Below the pieces are notes generated by a model. That model was given only the letters and a program-made list of their open reading frames with translations, searched no databases and was not told where the DNA came from. The translations under genes were made by a program, and so were the position numbers. Of a stretch of DNA of 64,000 bases, positions 1-18,124 are shown piece by piece. Each line of letters starts with the position of its first letter. Positions within the stretch are counted from its first letter, which is position 1. The stretch spans positions 44,750,304 to 44,814,303 of the forward strand of contig OZ034971.1 in the NCBI GenBank assembly GCA_964030785.1, given 5' to 3'. The stretch is from Siderastrea siderea. Taxonomy: Eukaryota; Cnidaria; Anthozoa; Scleractinia; Rhizangiidae.

Positions 1-720
1 CACTTATCGGAGCAGCCCTTCGCCTCTTCAGCCCCCTAATAATTCAGAGGTATCTTTGCAAAATTTATGACTATGTGGAAAAAGCAAACCTTAGCAAGGG
101 CTATCAGAATCCAAAAAGAAAACTGGAGGTAACCACGCATTTTCAGAGATAATTGAGCTTAAGGACGGTGCCTTCTTTTGTTACTGCCCATACGTTCTGC
201 GCATCTCGGGATATTCGGGTTTCCTAAGGAATTTGCCCACTAATACAAAAACATTTTTGCGCGATTTACGGCTATGTGGAAAAAGCAGATCTTAGTAAGG
301 GCTATCAGGATCCAAAAAGCATTTTTCAGAGATAATTGAGCTTAAATTTGGAAAGAAATTGCCATACATTCTTTATATTTTAGAGCTTTTTTAAAATTAT
401 GGTTGCTAAATTTTCTCTGAAAAATGCGTGGTTACCCACATTTTTCTTTTTGGATTCCAATAACCCTTGCTAAGATCTACTTTCTCCCCATAGTCATAAA
501 TTTTGCAAAGATACCTCTGAATTAAGAGGCACCGTCCTTAAATTTGGAAAGAATTGCTATACATTCTTTGTATTTTAACGCTTTTTTAGAATTATGGTTG
601 CTTAATTATCTCTGAAAAATGCGTGGTTACCACATTTTTAATTTTGGATTCCAATAACCCTTGCTAAGATCTACTTTTTCCCCATAGTCATAACCTTTGC
701 AAGAATATATCTGTATTAGG
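1..720. repeat. Direct and inverted copies of one AT-rich repeat
   Basis: A module containing 'gactatgtggaaaaag' followed by 'gggctatcag' occurs forward near 68 and 270 (slightly changed). It occurs as its reverse complement near 455-500 and 630-690 ('cttgctaagatctacttt', 'cccatagtcata'). The block is thus built from opposed copies of one repeat. No coding potential is visible. The family is not identified. Confidence 0.6.
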
Positions 721-729
721 AGGTATCAT

Positions 730-1000
730 CCTTAAAAAAAATAACTTCATGCCTCTAAGCTACTACTCTCCGCCCTTTATAAGATCAACTTTTCCCCATA
801 GTCATAACCTTTGTAAAAATGCATCTGTATTAGGAGGTACTATCCTTAAAAAATAACTTCATGCCTCTAAGTTACTACTCCCCGCCCTTTATAAGATCAA
901 CTTTTCCCCATAGTCATAACCTTTGTAAAAATACATCTGTATTAGGAGGTACTATCCTTAAAAAATAACTTCATGCCTCTGAGCTACTACTCTACGCCAA
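730..1000. repeat. Tandem repeat, period about 112 bp
   Basis: The phrase 'ataacttcatgcctct' starts at 741, 853 and 965, giving a constant 112-bp period over about two and a half copies. The units contain the 'cccatagtcataacctttg' phrase of the block just upstream, so the array grew from that repeat. Confidence 0.75.
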
Positions 1001-1700
1001 GGCGGATATCGTTGCTTCAAATTGTTTTACCTATTTTAAGAAAAATCATTCCAAGATATGTTAAATGGTGCCGTCATACATAGTGCGGGGATTAAGGTGG
1101 CTCGTCTAGGCTTTGTAAGACCACACCACTCAACATTTCAACGGTGATACGTCATTGTCAGAGCTCGGTAGGACTAGCGACTTCACACGTTTACGACACA
1201 TTAAACAAGCTTTCTAGAAAAGGTAGCCCCCGTATCAGAGATGTTACGCTCTACCAATAAAATGCCAATATATCTTTAAAAAGTTACTTATTGAAACATC
1301 AAAAAAATTAAATCGAACGAAGGAAATAGCGTGTATATCTCCCGGAAAGTAGTCATATGCTAAAATAAAAATATACGGCAAAATTGTCGGAAAAAATTCG
1401 TCTTGGTGAATTACAAAAGGAAAGACGAATCCTTAAATTTTTGAAGAAAATATTGAACTTGAATTTTTTCGAAAACGCTACCAGAGATTTTGTTAAAAAT
1501 TCCAAAAACGAAGACCCACATAAGAACCGTTTATGTTCAGATGTCGAGAAAATTGGAAAGATGTTAAATGAATGACGTCATGGCTGCAATGCCGTTGAAA
1601 CTGGACGACATTCAAAATAGCCTTTTCTAAAAAATAAAAGTTTGATCAATATGAAGTAAATGTGTGAAGTCTCCCTGATCCTAGAGAGCTCTGACAGTTT
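1001..1700. other. No supported gene
   Basis: A 63-codon open frame at 1384-1575 has no ATG (it opens with TTG), no matching splice sites and a lysine/asparagine-rich composition expected of AT-rich DNA. I see no RNA gene or clear repeat structure. Confidence 0.5.
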
Positions 1701-1739
1701 GTCATGGAACAACATCAAATCCACTTCGTACTCTGCTGA

Positions 1740-1965
1740 CGCTTAGAAACAATTCACACAACCTACGTGGCGAACTGATTCTTGTACAACCCAGAGTCAA
1801 CACTACTAAGCACGGGCTAAATAGTTTCAGGTACTTCGGTCCAAAAATCTGGAACTCTTTAAACAATGACCTAAGAACTTCTCGAACACTAAAAGAGTTC
1901 GTAACACGCATCAGGAAAGTGACTTTTGACGTATGTAATTGTACCCTTTGTAGCTCTTAGACTAA
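1740..1965 (+). mobile_element. LINE fragment: C-terminal end of a reverse transcriptase
   Basis: A plus frame reads ...HGLNSFRYFGPKIWNSLNN DLRTSRTLKEFV..., ending at a TAG after 'TLCSS' near 1960. The 'FRYFGPKIWNSL-NDLR-S-LKEF' pattern is typical of the C-terminus of CR1/L2-type non-LTR retrotransposon polyproteins. The frame has an upstream stop near 1738. About 100 bp of 3' sequence and then (TA)n/(ATT)n follow, as at a LINE 3' end. The clade is inferred, not tested. Confidence 0.6.
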
Positions 1966-2039
1966 AGGTGATCATTACTCTGGATGTAATTAAGCAGCCT
2001 ATCTCTCAGTCGTATGTATACATTTATACTAGTGAACTT

Positions 2040-2094
2040 TATAATGCCATCAATTAATTAACTTTATATATGTATATTTATATATATATATATA

Positions 2095-2128
<34 letters not shown>

Positions 2129-2155
2129 CTTTATTATTATTATCTCCGAGCTTCA
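2040..2155. repeat. (TA)n and (ATT)n microsatellites
   Basis: TATATA runs lead into ATT triplets at about 2096-2145. The tract lies just after the LINE remnant and may be its 3' tail. Confidence 0.8.
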
Positions 2156-2535
2156 CTGCAAACATTTTTTTTTTAGTATTGTATTTTATTTATTTTACTC
2201 GATTCATTAGCTATCTAAGCTAGGAGCCTAATAAGCTCCATAATTTCGAGTATAAATAAATCTATCTATCTAACTATCTATCAGCCATTCAAATGTTAGT
2301 TGGTTAGGTGTTACATTATCCAGGTAGCCATTTATTAGAAAAAGCATATCTACTGCATCTCGTCAAAATGCAAACCAAGACTCGACCAAACTCGCCTGAT
2401 GTGTCATCGAAGTGCAGTAAGATGACACGATTAGGTATAAATCAAAACACAAGTCCTTTTCGCGCCTAATATCGCATAGCGCGCGAACAAAATATCTCCG
2501 TTCTGGTCTGCTTTTTTATTGTACAAGCGCACGTC

Positions 2536-2912
2536 GGATATATAGAGGATATTACATGGTCACGCGGAGATATAGAGGATATTACACGACGGCGAGAAGA
2601 TATGAATTTTATTTTCGAGTGGTAGAAACAATATTTTACGAAGGAGGGCAGCGAAACAGTAAAATGTTGTTTATTACCACGAGAAGATAAAATTCATATC
2701 AGTCCTCAAGCCACCATGTAATTTTCTTTTTATTATATAGACAAGAGTATTTTTGCACAAACAACAGTGTAAAGGCGGGAAATGGCATCATCGATATCTT
2801 CAGTAGGGAGGATATGGAAAATACACCACTCAGGTCCCGGATATATTTTCGTATGAACCCTACGAGTGGTCTATTTTCCACATGAACACTCTTGCCTATA
2901 TAATAAGAGATG
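2536..2912 (-). mobile_element. Foldback-type repeat, copy 1
   Basis: The block contains 'atatagaggatattaca', 'gaagatatgaattttatttt' and 'tatatagacaagagta', plus internal inverted segments around the Taaaatattgttt motif and around 'acaagagt'. An inverted copy of the same block lies at 38816-39155. It has no coding capacity and the family is unknown. Confidence 0.65.
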
Positions 2913-3024
2913 ACAGGCAACTAGGTGCCTAGCGCCGAGTTTGATACAGTCACCTCATAACCAACAATCGTTTGTGGAAATTGTTTTGGTTAAATTATCA
3001 ACTTCGGTGATCCAGTGCTGAATA

Positions 3025-3308
3025 GAGCAGTTTTCAAATGAGTGTCGTAAAACCAAAACCAAAGTAATTACTCTAGCCAATCACAACAGGAACAGAATTC
3101 AAAATAAGCCAATCAGAAATCGAAACGAATACAAGTAATTAGCGTCAAGTGCGGGAAAACGCGCGCGAGCAAGTCACGATTGGTCATGATAGGCTTTGGT
3201 TTTACGTCTGATTGGTTAAAAAAGAGGTGCGATCCTTTTCAACCCCGGCAATCGTAGTTAAGCAAAACCAAAACAAACACAACATTTCTTTCGACACTCA
3301 AACTGCTC
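3025..3308. mobile_element. MITE with TA target duplication (Tc1/mariner-like)
   Basis: Terminal inverted repeats: the left end starts GAGCAGTTTT and runs to a GAGTGTCG motif, and the right end finishes CGACACTCAAACTGCTC. TA dinucleotides flank it at 3023-3024 and 3309-3310. At about 284 bp with no ORF it must be non-autonomous. The Tc1/mariner assignment rests on the TA duplication only. A related partial end may lie near 63019. Confidence 0.7.
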
Positions 3309-3618
3309 TACGTTGCAATAATTTTGGACAAAACGTGTTATGACGCAACGACACGTTATGAAATGTTATGACCCAATTTATTCTCACAAGTGGGTAGACG
3401 CTTTATAAGACGGACGTCAATTTGTTGAATCGACGCCATCTTTGAATTAAAGACGGGTTTTATTATTAAATACCTGGTTGTGAGTGAGAAGAATCCAAAA
3501 CTGAATGATTGGGTTGAGTTGAAGGCGTTGTAGTTTCTGAAAGTAACAGGTGCATGTCAGATAATACTTAATTAAATAAGAATGAATATATGAGGCAATT
3601 TTCAGGATGTCCTTTCAT

Positions 3619-3919
3619 CAACTGCTTAAGTTGATATCTTTAACTGCGAGGGTCATCATCATTTGTTATTTCATTCACACTTCACATATATGATTATTTC
3701 ATATATTCATTCTGATTCGTTTCCCCATCTACGGGATCATTACGAATTCGCAAATGACCAGCTCCCAGTTGGCTTGATAGATCAATTGGTTAGAGCGCTG
3801 CACCGGTATCGCAGAGGTCGTGGACTCGAATCCCGTTCAAGCCTGAATTTTTTCAGGTTCTTTTTTTATAAACTGCTCAAGTTGGTATCTTTTACTGTGA
3901 AGGTCATCACCATTTCTTA
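3619..3919 (+). mobile_element. tRNA-derived SINE with flanking direct repeats
   Basis: A tRNA-like sequence at 3771-3843 lies inside a unit bounded by direct repeats of about 49 bp: 'aactgcttaagttgatatc' at 3619 and 'aactgctcaagttggtatc' at 3871. Both continue to 'ggtcatca-catttgtta/ttctta'. The layout fits a SINE dimer or a SINE inserted in a copy of itself. From memory, this tRNA-headed repeat is abundant in stony coral genomes. Confidence 0.7.
3771..3843 (+). tRNA. tRNA-Thr(GGT)-like sequence, SINE head, probably not a functional tRNA
   Basis: A perfect 7-bp acceptor stem GGCTTGA/TCAAGCC closes the cloverleaf. The anticodon stem CTGC/GCAG encloses loop CCGGTAT, which would give anticodon GGT. 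The D arm has GATC where GCTC is normal, position 33 is C rather than U, and the T arm reads GGACTCGAATCC instead of GGGTTCGAATCC. These defects and the repeat context argue for a SINE promoter relic. Confidence 0.55.
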
Positions 3920-4202
3920 ATCTTTGATTTAGTACATCTTTTATAACTTCCTTGTTTCTAAAATTTTCTCTGAAACTGCTGACGAACTGCTTTGACAATA
4001 AATTCGAAATACTGGTTCCAAGAAAAACCTTTTCCTCAGAGACCTTCAGATTTAGTTGAAATAGTTTTTTATGTCTTGCTGGTCGGGCAGTTTATTTTAT
4101 CTTATACTTAATTCCGAGTATGGGAGAGCGATTTAGTTCCATGCAGACAGTGGGTGGGTTATCCTCTAATAATTGCCAGTCAAACAGTCATTAACTCCAT
4201 CC

Positions 4203-4221
4203 ACTCATCCGTCTGTCTGCC

Positions 4222-4254
<33 letters not shown>

Positions 4255-4260
4255 GCCTGT
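4203..4260. repeat. (CTGT)n microsatellite
   Basis: About twelve CTGT/CTGC tetranucleotides in a row. It lies just 3' of the last visible Ig exon of the minus-strand gene, within the following intron. Confidence 0.9.
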
Positions 4261-4364
4261 TAGCCAGTCAGCCAACAATTCTGTACAATCCAAGCAACCA
4301 ACTAACTTCAACCCCAAATGGCGCTGTTTAAAGGTTTGCAAGCTCATTGAAAGGACGCTCTTAC

Positions 4365-10232
<5,868 letters not shown>

Positions 10233-10746
10233 GTCTGCGTTAATTCTTTCTGATCTTTCGATATGACTTCTTCAATATTACCTTTCCGGACCATGCATAT
10301 TTTATAAGCCTACCCACGTTAAATTTTCCAATTACAATTGCAGAATACACCCCTTCACTAGTGATCATAAGTTGACAATTCCGTTTGATGGATATACAAT
10401 CGTTTTAATGGCTCCCTTGACTACTTTCGGAAGGCACCCCGTTTAGCGTTTTTAAAATTCTGTTGACTTTTAATGCTGACAAGATTGTTGTTCTTCCTTA
10501 AAAAGAGAAGAAGAAACACTTTATAATTGAAGCCTGTCTGATGTCAGCTCAGTTGGACGTTTGACTACAGCTAGAAGCAATAACCAAAATAACCAAGACT
10601 GTTGTCATATTTTGGTCAATTAAGACACCACACACGTTGATGTATGCGTAGATGCGGTGAAAATAATTCGCCATGACGCAGGTTTAACAATTTACTGTAC
10701 TTATCTGAAATAATTTGAATGCAAAGTTTGTCAGCTTGGAATGTCA

Positions 10747-10862
10747 TTAAAGAAAGAAGGCGTTTTTGTCATCTTTAATGAAACCAAATACTGCAGCTTT
10801 GATAGCTTTTAACATCGTCGAATTAAGGGATTCTTCTAGGTGGCGTTTCCAATGACAGCTGT
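10747..10862 (-). CDS. Candidate terminal exon of an unidentified gene
   Basis: After an acceptor 'cgttttcag', two bases complete a codon and 37 codons follow to TAA: SCHWKRHLEESLNSTMLKAI... ending DDKNAFFL. The phase fits the donor of the candidate exon at 18455-18656 (phase 1), so both could belong to one minus-strand gene that ends 0.5 kb before the Ig gene starts. The function is not recognised and this may be a chance ORF. Confidence 0.3.
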
Positions 10863-12169
10863 CTGAAAACGTAAAAAGTCTGGTTATGTTGAAAATTAAG
10901 CCCTCGTCGATAAGACCACTAATTAAAAAAAAGGTCGTCTGAATGTTACCACTGCCTGGTAACAACACCTAATCAGCTATTAGAGTGTTCAATAGTTAAA
11001 CTAGAGCTGTGAATAAGTAGATTTGCGGAGCTGGATCAATTGGTCAAAGACATTTAGTTGTAGCCTGTGAACAGCCACCCGCTCTCCACAGGCTGCAAGG
11101 TGGAAGCAATGGCGGCTAATAAGAAGTATCTTAAAGGGTGCAACATTTTGGCAGAAATGACTACACAAATGAATCAGAACGACTAAAAACCAAGGAAAAA
11201 CGTGGCGATTAAAGGAAATTCTTTTGTTTTGACTTACCCGTGAGGTATAAAAAAGGGGTGCAATTTTGCTCTAGGTATAAGAAAGGGGTACCATTTTGTT
11301 AAAAATTAGTATATTAAAGGGTAAGGGTTTGAGCCTCTGGGCGGAACCTCCCCGTATAACACTTTATTGGATCGACAACCCCAACCAAAAGCTGTTTTAA
11401 AATGCAAAGAAAAAAAAGTAAGTCGAAACGTGACAGAACATAAAACACAGAGAGTCAGAAGACTAATTACATTCAAAGAGTAAAGTAGCAAACAGACGTT
11501 TGAGACGAAGAACACCTGACGTTTGTTACCATTTAAATTTATTTTACGGGTCTTTTGACGCACCCAAAAATTCATCGTAGAATTTGAATGGGAGACCTTT
11601 CAGTTACCGTAAAACTACAAATTTTTCACTTTTCTAAACATATAGTACTCAAAGATAAAGTCAACGAAGTTCGAATTACGAATATCTTCTTGGAATCCTT
11701 TAAATATACTTTTCTGTTCAGGGCATTCGATTATCTTTTGAAAAATTCCTTCTATTTCAAGTGTTATTGTTTTAGAATTGCATTTTCGCCCACCCCAAAC
11801 TTACATTAATTGCAGTGAAAGTGGTTCAGTTGTTGGCGTTTCAGAGCATGCAATATTTGTGTCTGCCTTCCTAAAAAGCAAATGATAATTTAAACGGTTG
11901 CGGAAGCATAAGTGGTCCTCACATCAAAAAAGTGAAATTAATTTTCCTGCCTTTGTTTACTGTTTTCACTCAAATTTGTGGCAGTTTTGCATAATCTCAG
12001 TACGTGGTCGAAGTTGTACAAGGTGGTTTTTCCAAACTTTTGAGTCTGTGAACGAAACCTTAGAGTCTCACATTCAAATGACAGCTACCGAGCAGCTCTT
12101 ACCTATAATATCGTGGGTTAAACATTCAAATTTCCGTAAAAGGATGTTTACAAAGAAAGCCGGATATTG

Positions 12170-12225
12170 CATAGCCCCGGGGCCTGGAAAGTTATCGGGA
12201 GTTTCGAGAAACGGGTCCCTGATCA
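12170..12225. mobile_element. Fused ends of a GGGCCC...CCCGATAA MITE
   Basis: 'cctggaaagttatcgggag' joins directly to 'tttcgagaaacgggtccctg'. This looks like a MITE of the 18125-18350 family reduced to its termini. The same flank ('ccctgatcaagtta', then 'gcaatacatcgtcaa') follows both. Confidence 0.5.
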
Positions 12226-13754
12226 AGTTAAACTTGCACAACAGTGGTAGAGAAAAAAAAAAGCAATACATCGTCAATACGAAAGTATACCTTCTGGCAT
12301 AAACATTTTGAGAGGTTTAATTTTTGTCAAATTCTTCACTATCCGTAAAAACTAGAAAGCGCTGAAGAAAAGTTCATTCCTTGTAAATGTAGTTTCTGTG
12401 AAAATTTACCACACTAAGAAATTACCAAGTACTGCTCACCAGACTTAAAAGATAAGCACTTTTCACTACAGTCTGTGTGCTCGGTTCAGTTAAAATAAAA
12501 GCATTTATTCATGTTGGTACAGTTTTGCATTTCTGGCGTGAAATTCAGTTAGTTATTTTTTGTTAACGAAGCTCGCTTTCCACGTACTGCTAGAATCATC
12601 GTTTTTTAAAATAACAATAATTCTACATTGCAAAATTTTAAATACCACAAACCACAAAACCGAATCGCAAGTTTTGGTGAAACATTAAAAGAAAATTTGC
12701 AAACAAACCTAATTAGGGTACTGGATCGACAACCCCAACCATAAGCTGGTTTTAAAATGCAAAGAAAAAAAAAAGTAAGTCGAAACGTGACAGAACATAA
12801 AACACAGAGAGTCATAAGACTAATTACATCCAAAGGTAAAGTACCAAACCGACGTTTGAGACGAAGAACACCTGACGTTTGTTAACAAATTTATTTAGAT
12901 GTTTTGGTTGCTTGCACAATTGCGCCGGAATTCAAATACGTGCCCCATAGACGGAAATTGTAACGACCAAAACATCATTTACCAAGCAGAAGTCACTACA
13001 TCAACACGAGCCTAAAATACTTAGTCGTTCCTCACATCTGAGATCGTGCATCGAGGTCTTCTGCGTCCGAAAAGTTTTCGCCAAGACATTAAGTATGCAT
13101 AAATATAGTTACCGCTGTCGGTTTTCACTGGTTTCCATTTTGAAACATTTTGTGGCCTAAGAAAAGCAAGTATACAAAGATCAGAACATTTTGATCGTTG
13201 TTACTGCGTTGCTAGTGGGAAAATAAAACGAGCTGCAGAGCCCTGAGGAAGAGCTAAAGGTACGAAAGTATACCTTCTGACATAGACATTTTGCAGGGTT
13301 CAATTTTTGTCAAATTCGTCACTATCCGTAAAAACGAGAAAGCGCTGAAGAAAAGTTTATTCCTTGTAAATATAGTTTCTACGAATGTTAACCACACTAA
13401 AAAAAGTTCACCAGACTTTAAAGATAAGCAATTTTCACTACAGTCTGGGTGGTCGGTTCAGTTAAAATAAAAGCATTTATTCATGTTGATACGGTTTTGC
13501 ATTGGTGGCGTGAAATTCAGTGAATTATATTTGGTTAACGAAGCTCACCGTACTGCTGGAATCATCGTCTTTCAAAATAACAGTATTTCTACATCGCAAA
13601 ACTTTAAAGTACTACAAACCACAAAACTGAATCACAAGTTTTTTTTTAAGTTACAAACAAACCCAATTAAGGTATTGGATCGACAACCCCAACTATAAGC
13701 TGTTTTGACAGTCCGGGATCGTTATCAATTTTGATAACCATGTTACGTCACAAC

Positions 13755-13972
13755 ATGGCGGCCATTTCAGAAATCGCGGATTTTCGTACTCGGTCCGCTT
13801 TATTCGTTATTTGTTCGGTAATACTCGGGCTATCTACCCATAGTTATATTGGAGAAAGCCAGGGAGGGAATGAACTCCACGTGTGCCAAAGATGGCGGAT
13901 GAAGGCAAACGATGAAGGAGCGAATTTTACTCGCAAAGAGAAAGAACACTTCAAATTCTGCGTCCAAATCAG
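13755..13972 (+). pseudogene. Exon-like segment inside transposon: ATG frame with a splice donor
   Basis: Starting MAAISEIADFRTRSALFV, an open frame of 72 codons runs to a strong donor CAG|gtatgt at 13973, in a sequence context (ATGGCGGCC) typical of a first coding exon. No homologue is recognised. It could be a host first exon captured by the element, or element-derived sequence. Confidence 0.35.
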
Positions 13973-15437
13973 GTATGTTTTTCCACTTTGCCGTTAAATT
14001 TGAGTTGTTTAAAGAATTTTGTAGCATCCACAAAAATTATGTCGTATTCTATAACCTTATTCCTTTCGATGCATGGTTTGTTTATCGTTGTGCACGATTT
14101 ATTAAAAAAGTGCACTGGGGTATTTTGATTTGCAGTCTGATTGCATCACTAACCGCCATTTTGTGTTTCTATTGGCTGAGTCACTTGATCCTTCGTGTCT
14201 AAGATGCTTCGTTTTAGATTTTTGTGGTAATCAACAGACGTTGTTACGCAGATGCTTTTGAATTTCTGTGACAAATTTTTATACTTATACAAATTTTCTT
14301 ACTTCATTAAATTGGGGTTAGAGGACCTGCACGACTCCTACTTTGATATCTTTGCCGGGTATCTTTGTAAGCCGCGTCTGATATATCTCGGTCTTTCGAC
14401 CAATTTTGCTTCTTGTACCTTCGTAGTGGGTTTAGTTTGGAGGATGTTTTTAAAAATGATGACTGAATTGAGCCGTTCATAACTTTAGGCGTCGCATTTT
14501 TAAGACTTTGATCTCAAGGTCATATCTGATCTTTTTCTGATATCTTGTGGCTTAACGCCTGTGTGTTATTCTTAGTTAAATTTGACCAAATCTGATCGTC
14601 TGTTAAGCGACTAAGTGTGGTTTTAATGCTGCTCTTGCAGCGACTTCAGAATACACGGCCACTTATCTACATATCTTTCAATGCTTTGAAGAACGAGCCA
14701 TGTGAAAACAAAAGAAACAATTGTCATTCAATGACATGCAAATAGTGCCTGGGTATTCTAAAGTTTAGCCAAATCGGTGACAATAAACGATCTGAAATTA
14801 ATTATCTGTTGTAGGATGTTGTGTTTCGCATCACGGAGTGTGATCTATTGACCTTTTTTGTCAACAAATTGAAGTTGTAGCTTCTTTAGAGCTTAGCTTA
14901 TATCTTTTGTTCCAAACAAACTGCGCACATGCAAATTAAGTCTTAAATACATGAACAATTGCAGCCTCAATCGCCTCCCGTGCAAGAGAATACTTTAACA
15001 TATAAGCTGTGTTGTCGTTTGTGAAAGCAATATTTATTCATGGTGATTATTTCGTTTTTACTATAGATTGATGAACGTTCACCTTCCCCTGCCATGAACA
15101 TGGCAAAGAAAAAGAAGCAAGAACAGAGCGAACACTGTGAAAATAAAATGTAATCAAATGAATGAATAAACGCTTTGTAATAGAATAATCATTGTCTTCC
15201 TTCACTTGTCATTTCACTCAGAACAGTCGTTGCTTGAGAAAATTTAATGTCGTATCCTGCGAGCAAAGTCTCCTTCAATCTTCCTCTGATTTTTCTAGAT
15301 CAAGGGCGGCTCTACTCGCAGGATACCGAGCTGGGTCGATGAAGTATTCGAAATTCATGTCACAGCTAGACTGAGAGTAGTCTCTAATTTTGGCGATGGC
15401 GAATGTGGGGTGGGCGAAATTCACACACGCGCGCGCG

Positions 15438-15590
15438 TCACAGCTTTTGGAAATAAATTCTGGACAGTAACACTATTCCCAAGTAATTTTCTTTCCATAT
15501 TCCTGTGATACAAACTTTAAATTCACTCGAAGAAAGTGCAATGTAACCACTTCTCAGCCTTTCCGAAATCGTCTCGCGTTCGTCCGCCAT
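15438..15590 (-). pseudogene. ATG-headed frame at the other end of the transposon
   Basis: The ATG at 15590 opens MADERETISERLRSGYIALS and stays open to 15438. Further along the minus strand, near 15370-15290, another protein-like stretch reads NFEYFIDPARYPASRAALDL before a stop. Both look more like fragments of host coding exons than transposase. Function unknown. Confidence 0.3.
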
Positions 15591-16129
15591 ATTGAATTCA
15601 TGGCCGATGCCTCGCAATAGCGTCACGTGCACAAAACTTTGAGCGGCGATTGGCTAATGGTTTGTTTTGCTCCGAGTTATCAAAATTGATAACGATCCCG
15701 GACTGTTTGAGATGCAAAGAAAAAAATGGAAACGTGACAGACCATAAAACACAGAGTCAGAAGACTAATTACATCGAAAGGTAAAGTAACAAACAGACGT
15801 TTCAGATGAAGAACACCTGACCTTCGTTAACATTTTAATTTATTTTACGGTTCTTTTGACGCATCCAAAAATTCATCGTTAAAGAATTTGGAAGGGAGTC
15901 CTTTCAGTTACCACAAAACGACAAATTTCTCACATTTCTAAACATATAGTAATCAAAGATAAGATCAACGAAATTCGAGTTACGAATATCTTCTTGGAAT
16001 CCTTTAAATATATTTTTTCTGTTCAATGCATTCGGTTACCTTTTGAAGGATTCCGTCTATTTTAAGTGTTATTGTTTCAGAGTTGCTTGAAGAATTAAAA
16101 CATTTTCGCCCATCCCAAACTTACATTAA

Positions 16130-16717
16130 CCTTTTCACGCCCAAGTAGCCATATAAGGCCACTTAATGGTCGTGCTCATTGTACCACTTGTGACGTTATC
16201 AATTTAAACGTCAGCAGATATTCTTGATAAGCAAATGGTAGAACCAGGATAGATCTATCCGCAGCAATAGTCGGTTTTGGATATCGACCACATGCTGACA
16301 TAGCAAATGGAAAAACAACGTTGTCAGTTTTGATGCAAAAATGGTGATAAAATGGCCCATTATACCTATGATTGATCAAGCCTATTTCCAGGCTTTGCCC
16401 ATAAATCAACACCCAACTTTTTACGGCAGCCAGAAAGAATATGAAAGGCAAAAGGTAGCGAGAGTAAAAGGGCCGAGAGAAACGAAAGGAAAAGGGCAAT
16501 AAAAAGGTTCAAAAAGGGTAATGGCAAAAAAAAAAAAAAAAAAAAGAAGAAACCATTTTGGCTTATGCGCATGCACCAAGTTAAAATCTTCTACATTTTT
16601 GTACCTAATCTTGGGGAAATCAGCAAAACTAAGGCCCATTTCGCCTCATGGCAGCCTAAAAACTGATTTAACGGTTAAAAATGGCGACTTTTTGGTAAAA
16701 GCTTGGGAGTGAAAGGG
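16130..16717. mobile_element. TTAA-type MITE (Kolobok/piggyBac-like), copy 1
   Basis: TTAA at 16126-16129 and 16718-16721 flanks inverted ends CCTTTTCACGCCCAAG / CTTGGGAGTGAAAGGG. Removing the insert and one TTAA restores 'cttacattaaagaaattaattgc', which matches the empty paralogous repeat copy at about 20650. A related TTAA element lies at 37573-38201. No transposase. Confidence 0.85.
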
Positions 16718-16919
16718 TTAAAGAAATTAATTGCGGTCAAAGTGGTTAATTGTTGGCGTTTTGCTGAGCACCTAATAACTGTGCCTGCCTTCCTGAAAAA
16801 GATAATTTAAACAGCTGCAGAAACATAAGTGGTCCTCACATCAAAAAAGTGAAATTAAATTTCCTGCCTTTGTTTACTGTTTTCACTCAAATTTGTGGCC
16901 ATTTTGTATAATCTTAAAA

Positions 16920-17165
16920 CTGCGTTTGAGGAGGACCAACCTCCTTTCCCAGGGCCTTTAGGTTTGGCATGCCAAAGGTGGCCGCCGCCGGCTTGGAATG
17001 GCCAACTCATAGACCCTGCGAATTTACTTAAATTGCTGATTTATCAACTACACCCGATGAAGCCTTGAACTATTAAAGCAGATATCATGTCAACCAAACA
17101 CTTTCATCCTTAAACATGTTTATCAGGGGCGCCCAACAACAATAAAAATAAGAGCATTTGATACT
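16920..17165. other. GC-richer stretch, nothing recognised
   Basis: Contains 'gtggccgccgccggcttgg' and a phrase 'agatatcatgtcaaccaaacac' that recurs at about 24158, where it marks the right flank of the LINE insertion. No ORF. Confidence 0.4.
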
Positions 17166-17709
17166 TATAGTAGTTCTTACGTTTGGGTCTGTGGATAAAA
17201 TCCCAAAGTGTGATCATTCAAGTGAAAGCTATTGAGCAGTACTTTCCTGTGTGCTATTTATTAAGTTGTACCAGGAGCCCATTCCCAGCTCCTGGTTGTA
17301 CAAGGTGGTTTTTCCAAACTTTTGAGTCTGTGAACGAAACCTTAGAGTCTCACATTCAAATGACAGTTACCGAGCAGTTCTTACCTATAATATCGGAGGT
17401 TAGACATTCAAATTTCCGTAACGGGATGTTTACAAAGATGGCTGGATATTACATTGGCCCGGGGCCTGAATATTTATCAGGGGCGCCCAACAGGATGTTT
17501 ACAAAGAAAGCCGGATAATGCAGTGGCTGTTTTCATTCTAGTTCGTCAGGCATGGAAACCCTTTTCAGTCTTCCATATATCCCCAAGCTATAAAATTTAT
17601 AAGCTGTACCTTTTTTTTACGCTGAGGGAAACATTGAAATAAATATGCTGTCTCAGATTTTGATTAGTCTAAAATAGCAATATTTGTCAGAATAAAAATC
17701 TCTTCCAAA

Positions 17710-17742
17710 TTATGATTATGATTATGATTATGATTATTATTA

Positions 17743-17802
<60 letters not shown>
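17710..17802. repeat. (GATTAT)n then (ATT)n microsatellite
   Basis: Four GATTAT-like units lead into about 25 ATT triplets. The poly-Ile/Tyr frames across it are artefacts. Confidence 0.95.
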
Positions 17803-18124
17803 AACCTTTTGGGCGGAGGGTGGGTAGGGGTTCCAACTTTAGCAAACAGCAGACTTTGATAAACATTGATCGCAACGCCCATGTTTCTGTCCTCACCAGC
17901 TTCGCGCTTTGAAGGCAATTTCTGTCTCCATTTCCACCCAGCAATAATTGTTTCCAACTAAATTTAGCACGAATTAAATCTATCCGCCGTGAAACTCTGA
18001 GCTTAACTTTTTGCTCTGATTTTCTGATTGGAAAACACACTGGAAATAGCCGCAATTTTGAAAATACCGCCGTTACGGTTAACAACGCTAACCAACTTGA
18101 GCGTTTCATAGCGCTGTCGCACCT

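Larger units (their letters stand above)
13709..15705. mobile_element. DNA transposon with perfect 30-bp TIRs and 5-bp target duplication
   Basis: The first 30 bases (starting CAGTCCGGGATCG, 13709-13738) are the exact reverse complement of the last 30 (15676-15705). TTTGA is duplicated at 13704-13708 and 15706-15710. Paralogous repeat copies at 11390 and 20250 show the uninterrupted target ('ctgttttaaaatg'). No transposase is recognisable in its 1997 bp, so it is non-autonomous. Both ends contain ATG-headed, exon-like frames. The superfamily is unassigned. Confidence 0.85.

Noticed and set aside
3663..3920. 85-codon ORF across the SINE
   Set aside because: Covers the tRNA-like head and tail of a SINE; not coding.
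4203..4260. CRISPR-like regular repeats
   Set aside because: A simple CTGT microsatellite in a eukaryotic intron. No repeat-spacer pattern or cas genes occur anywhere in the window.
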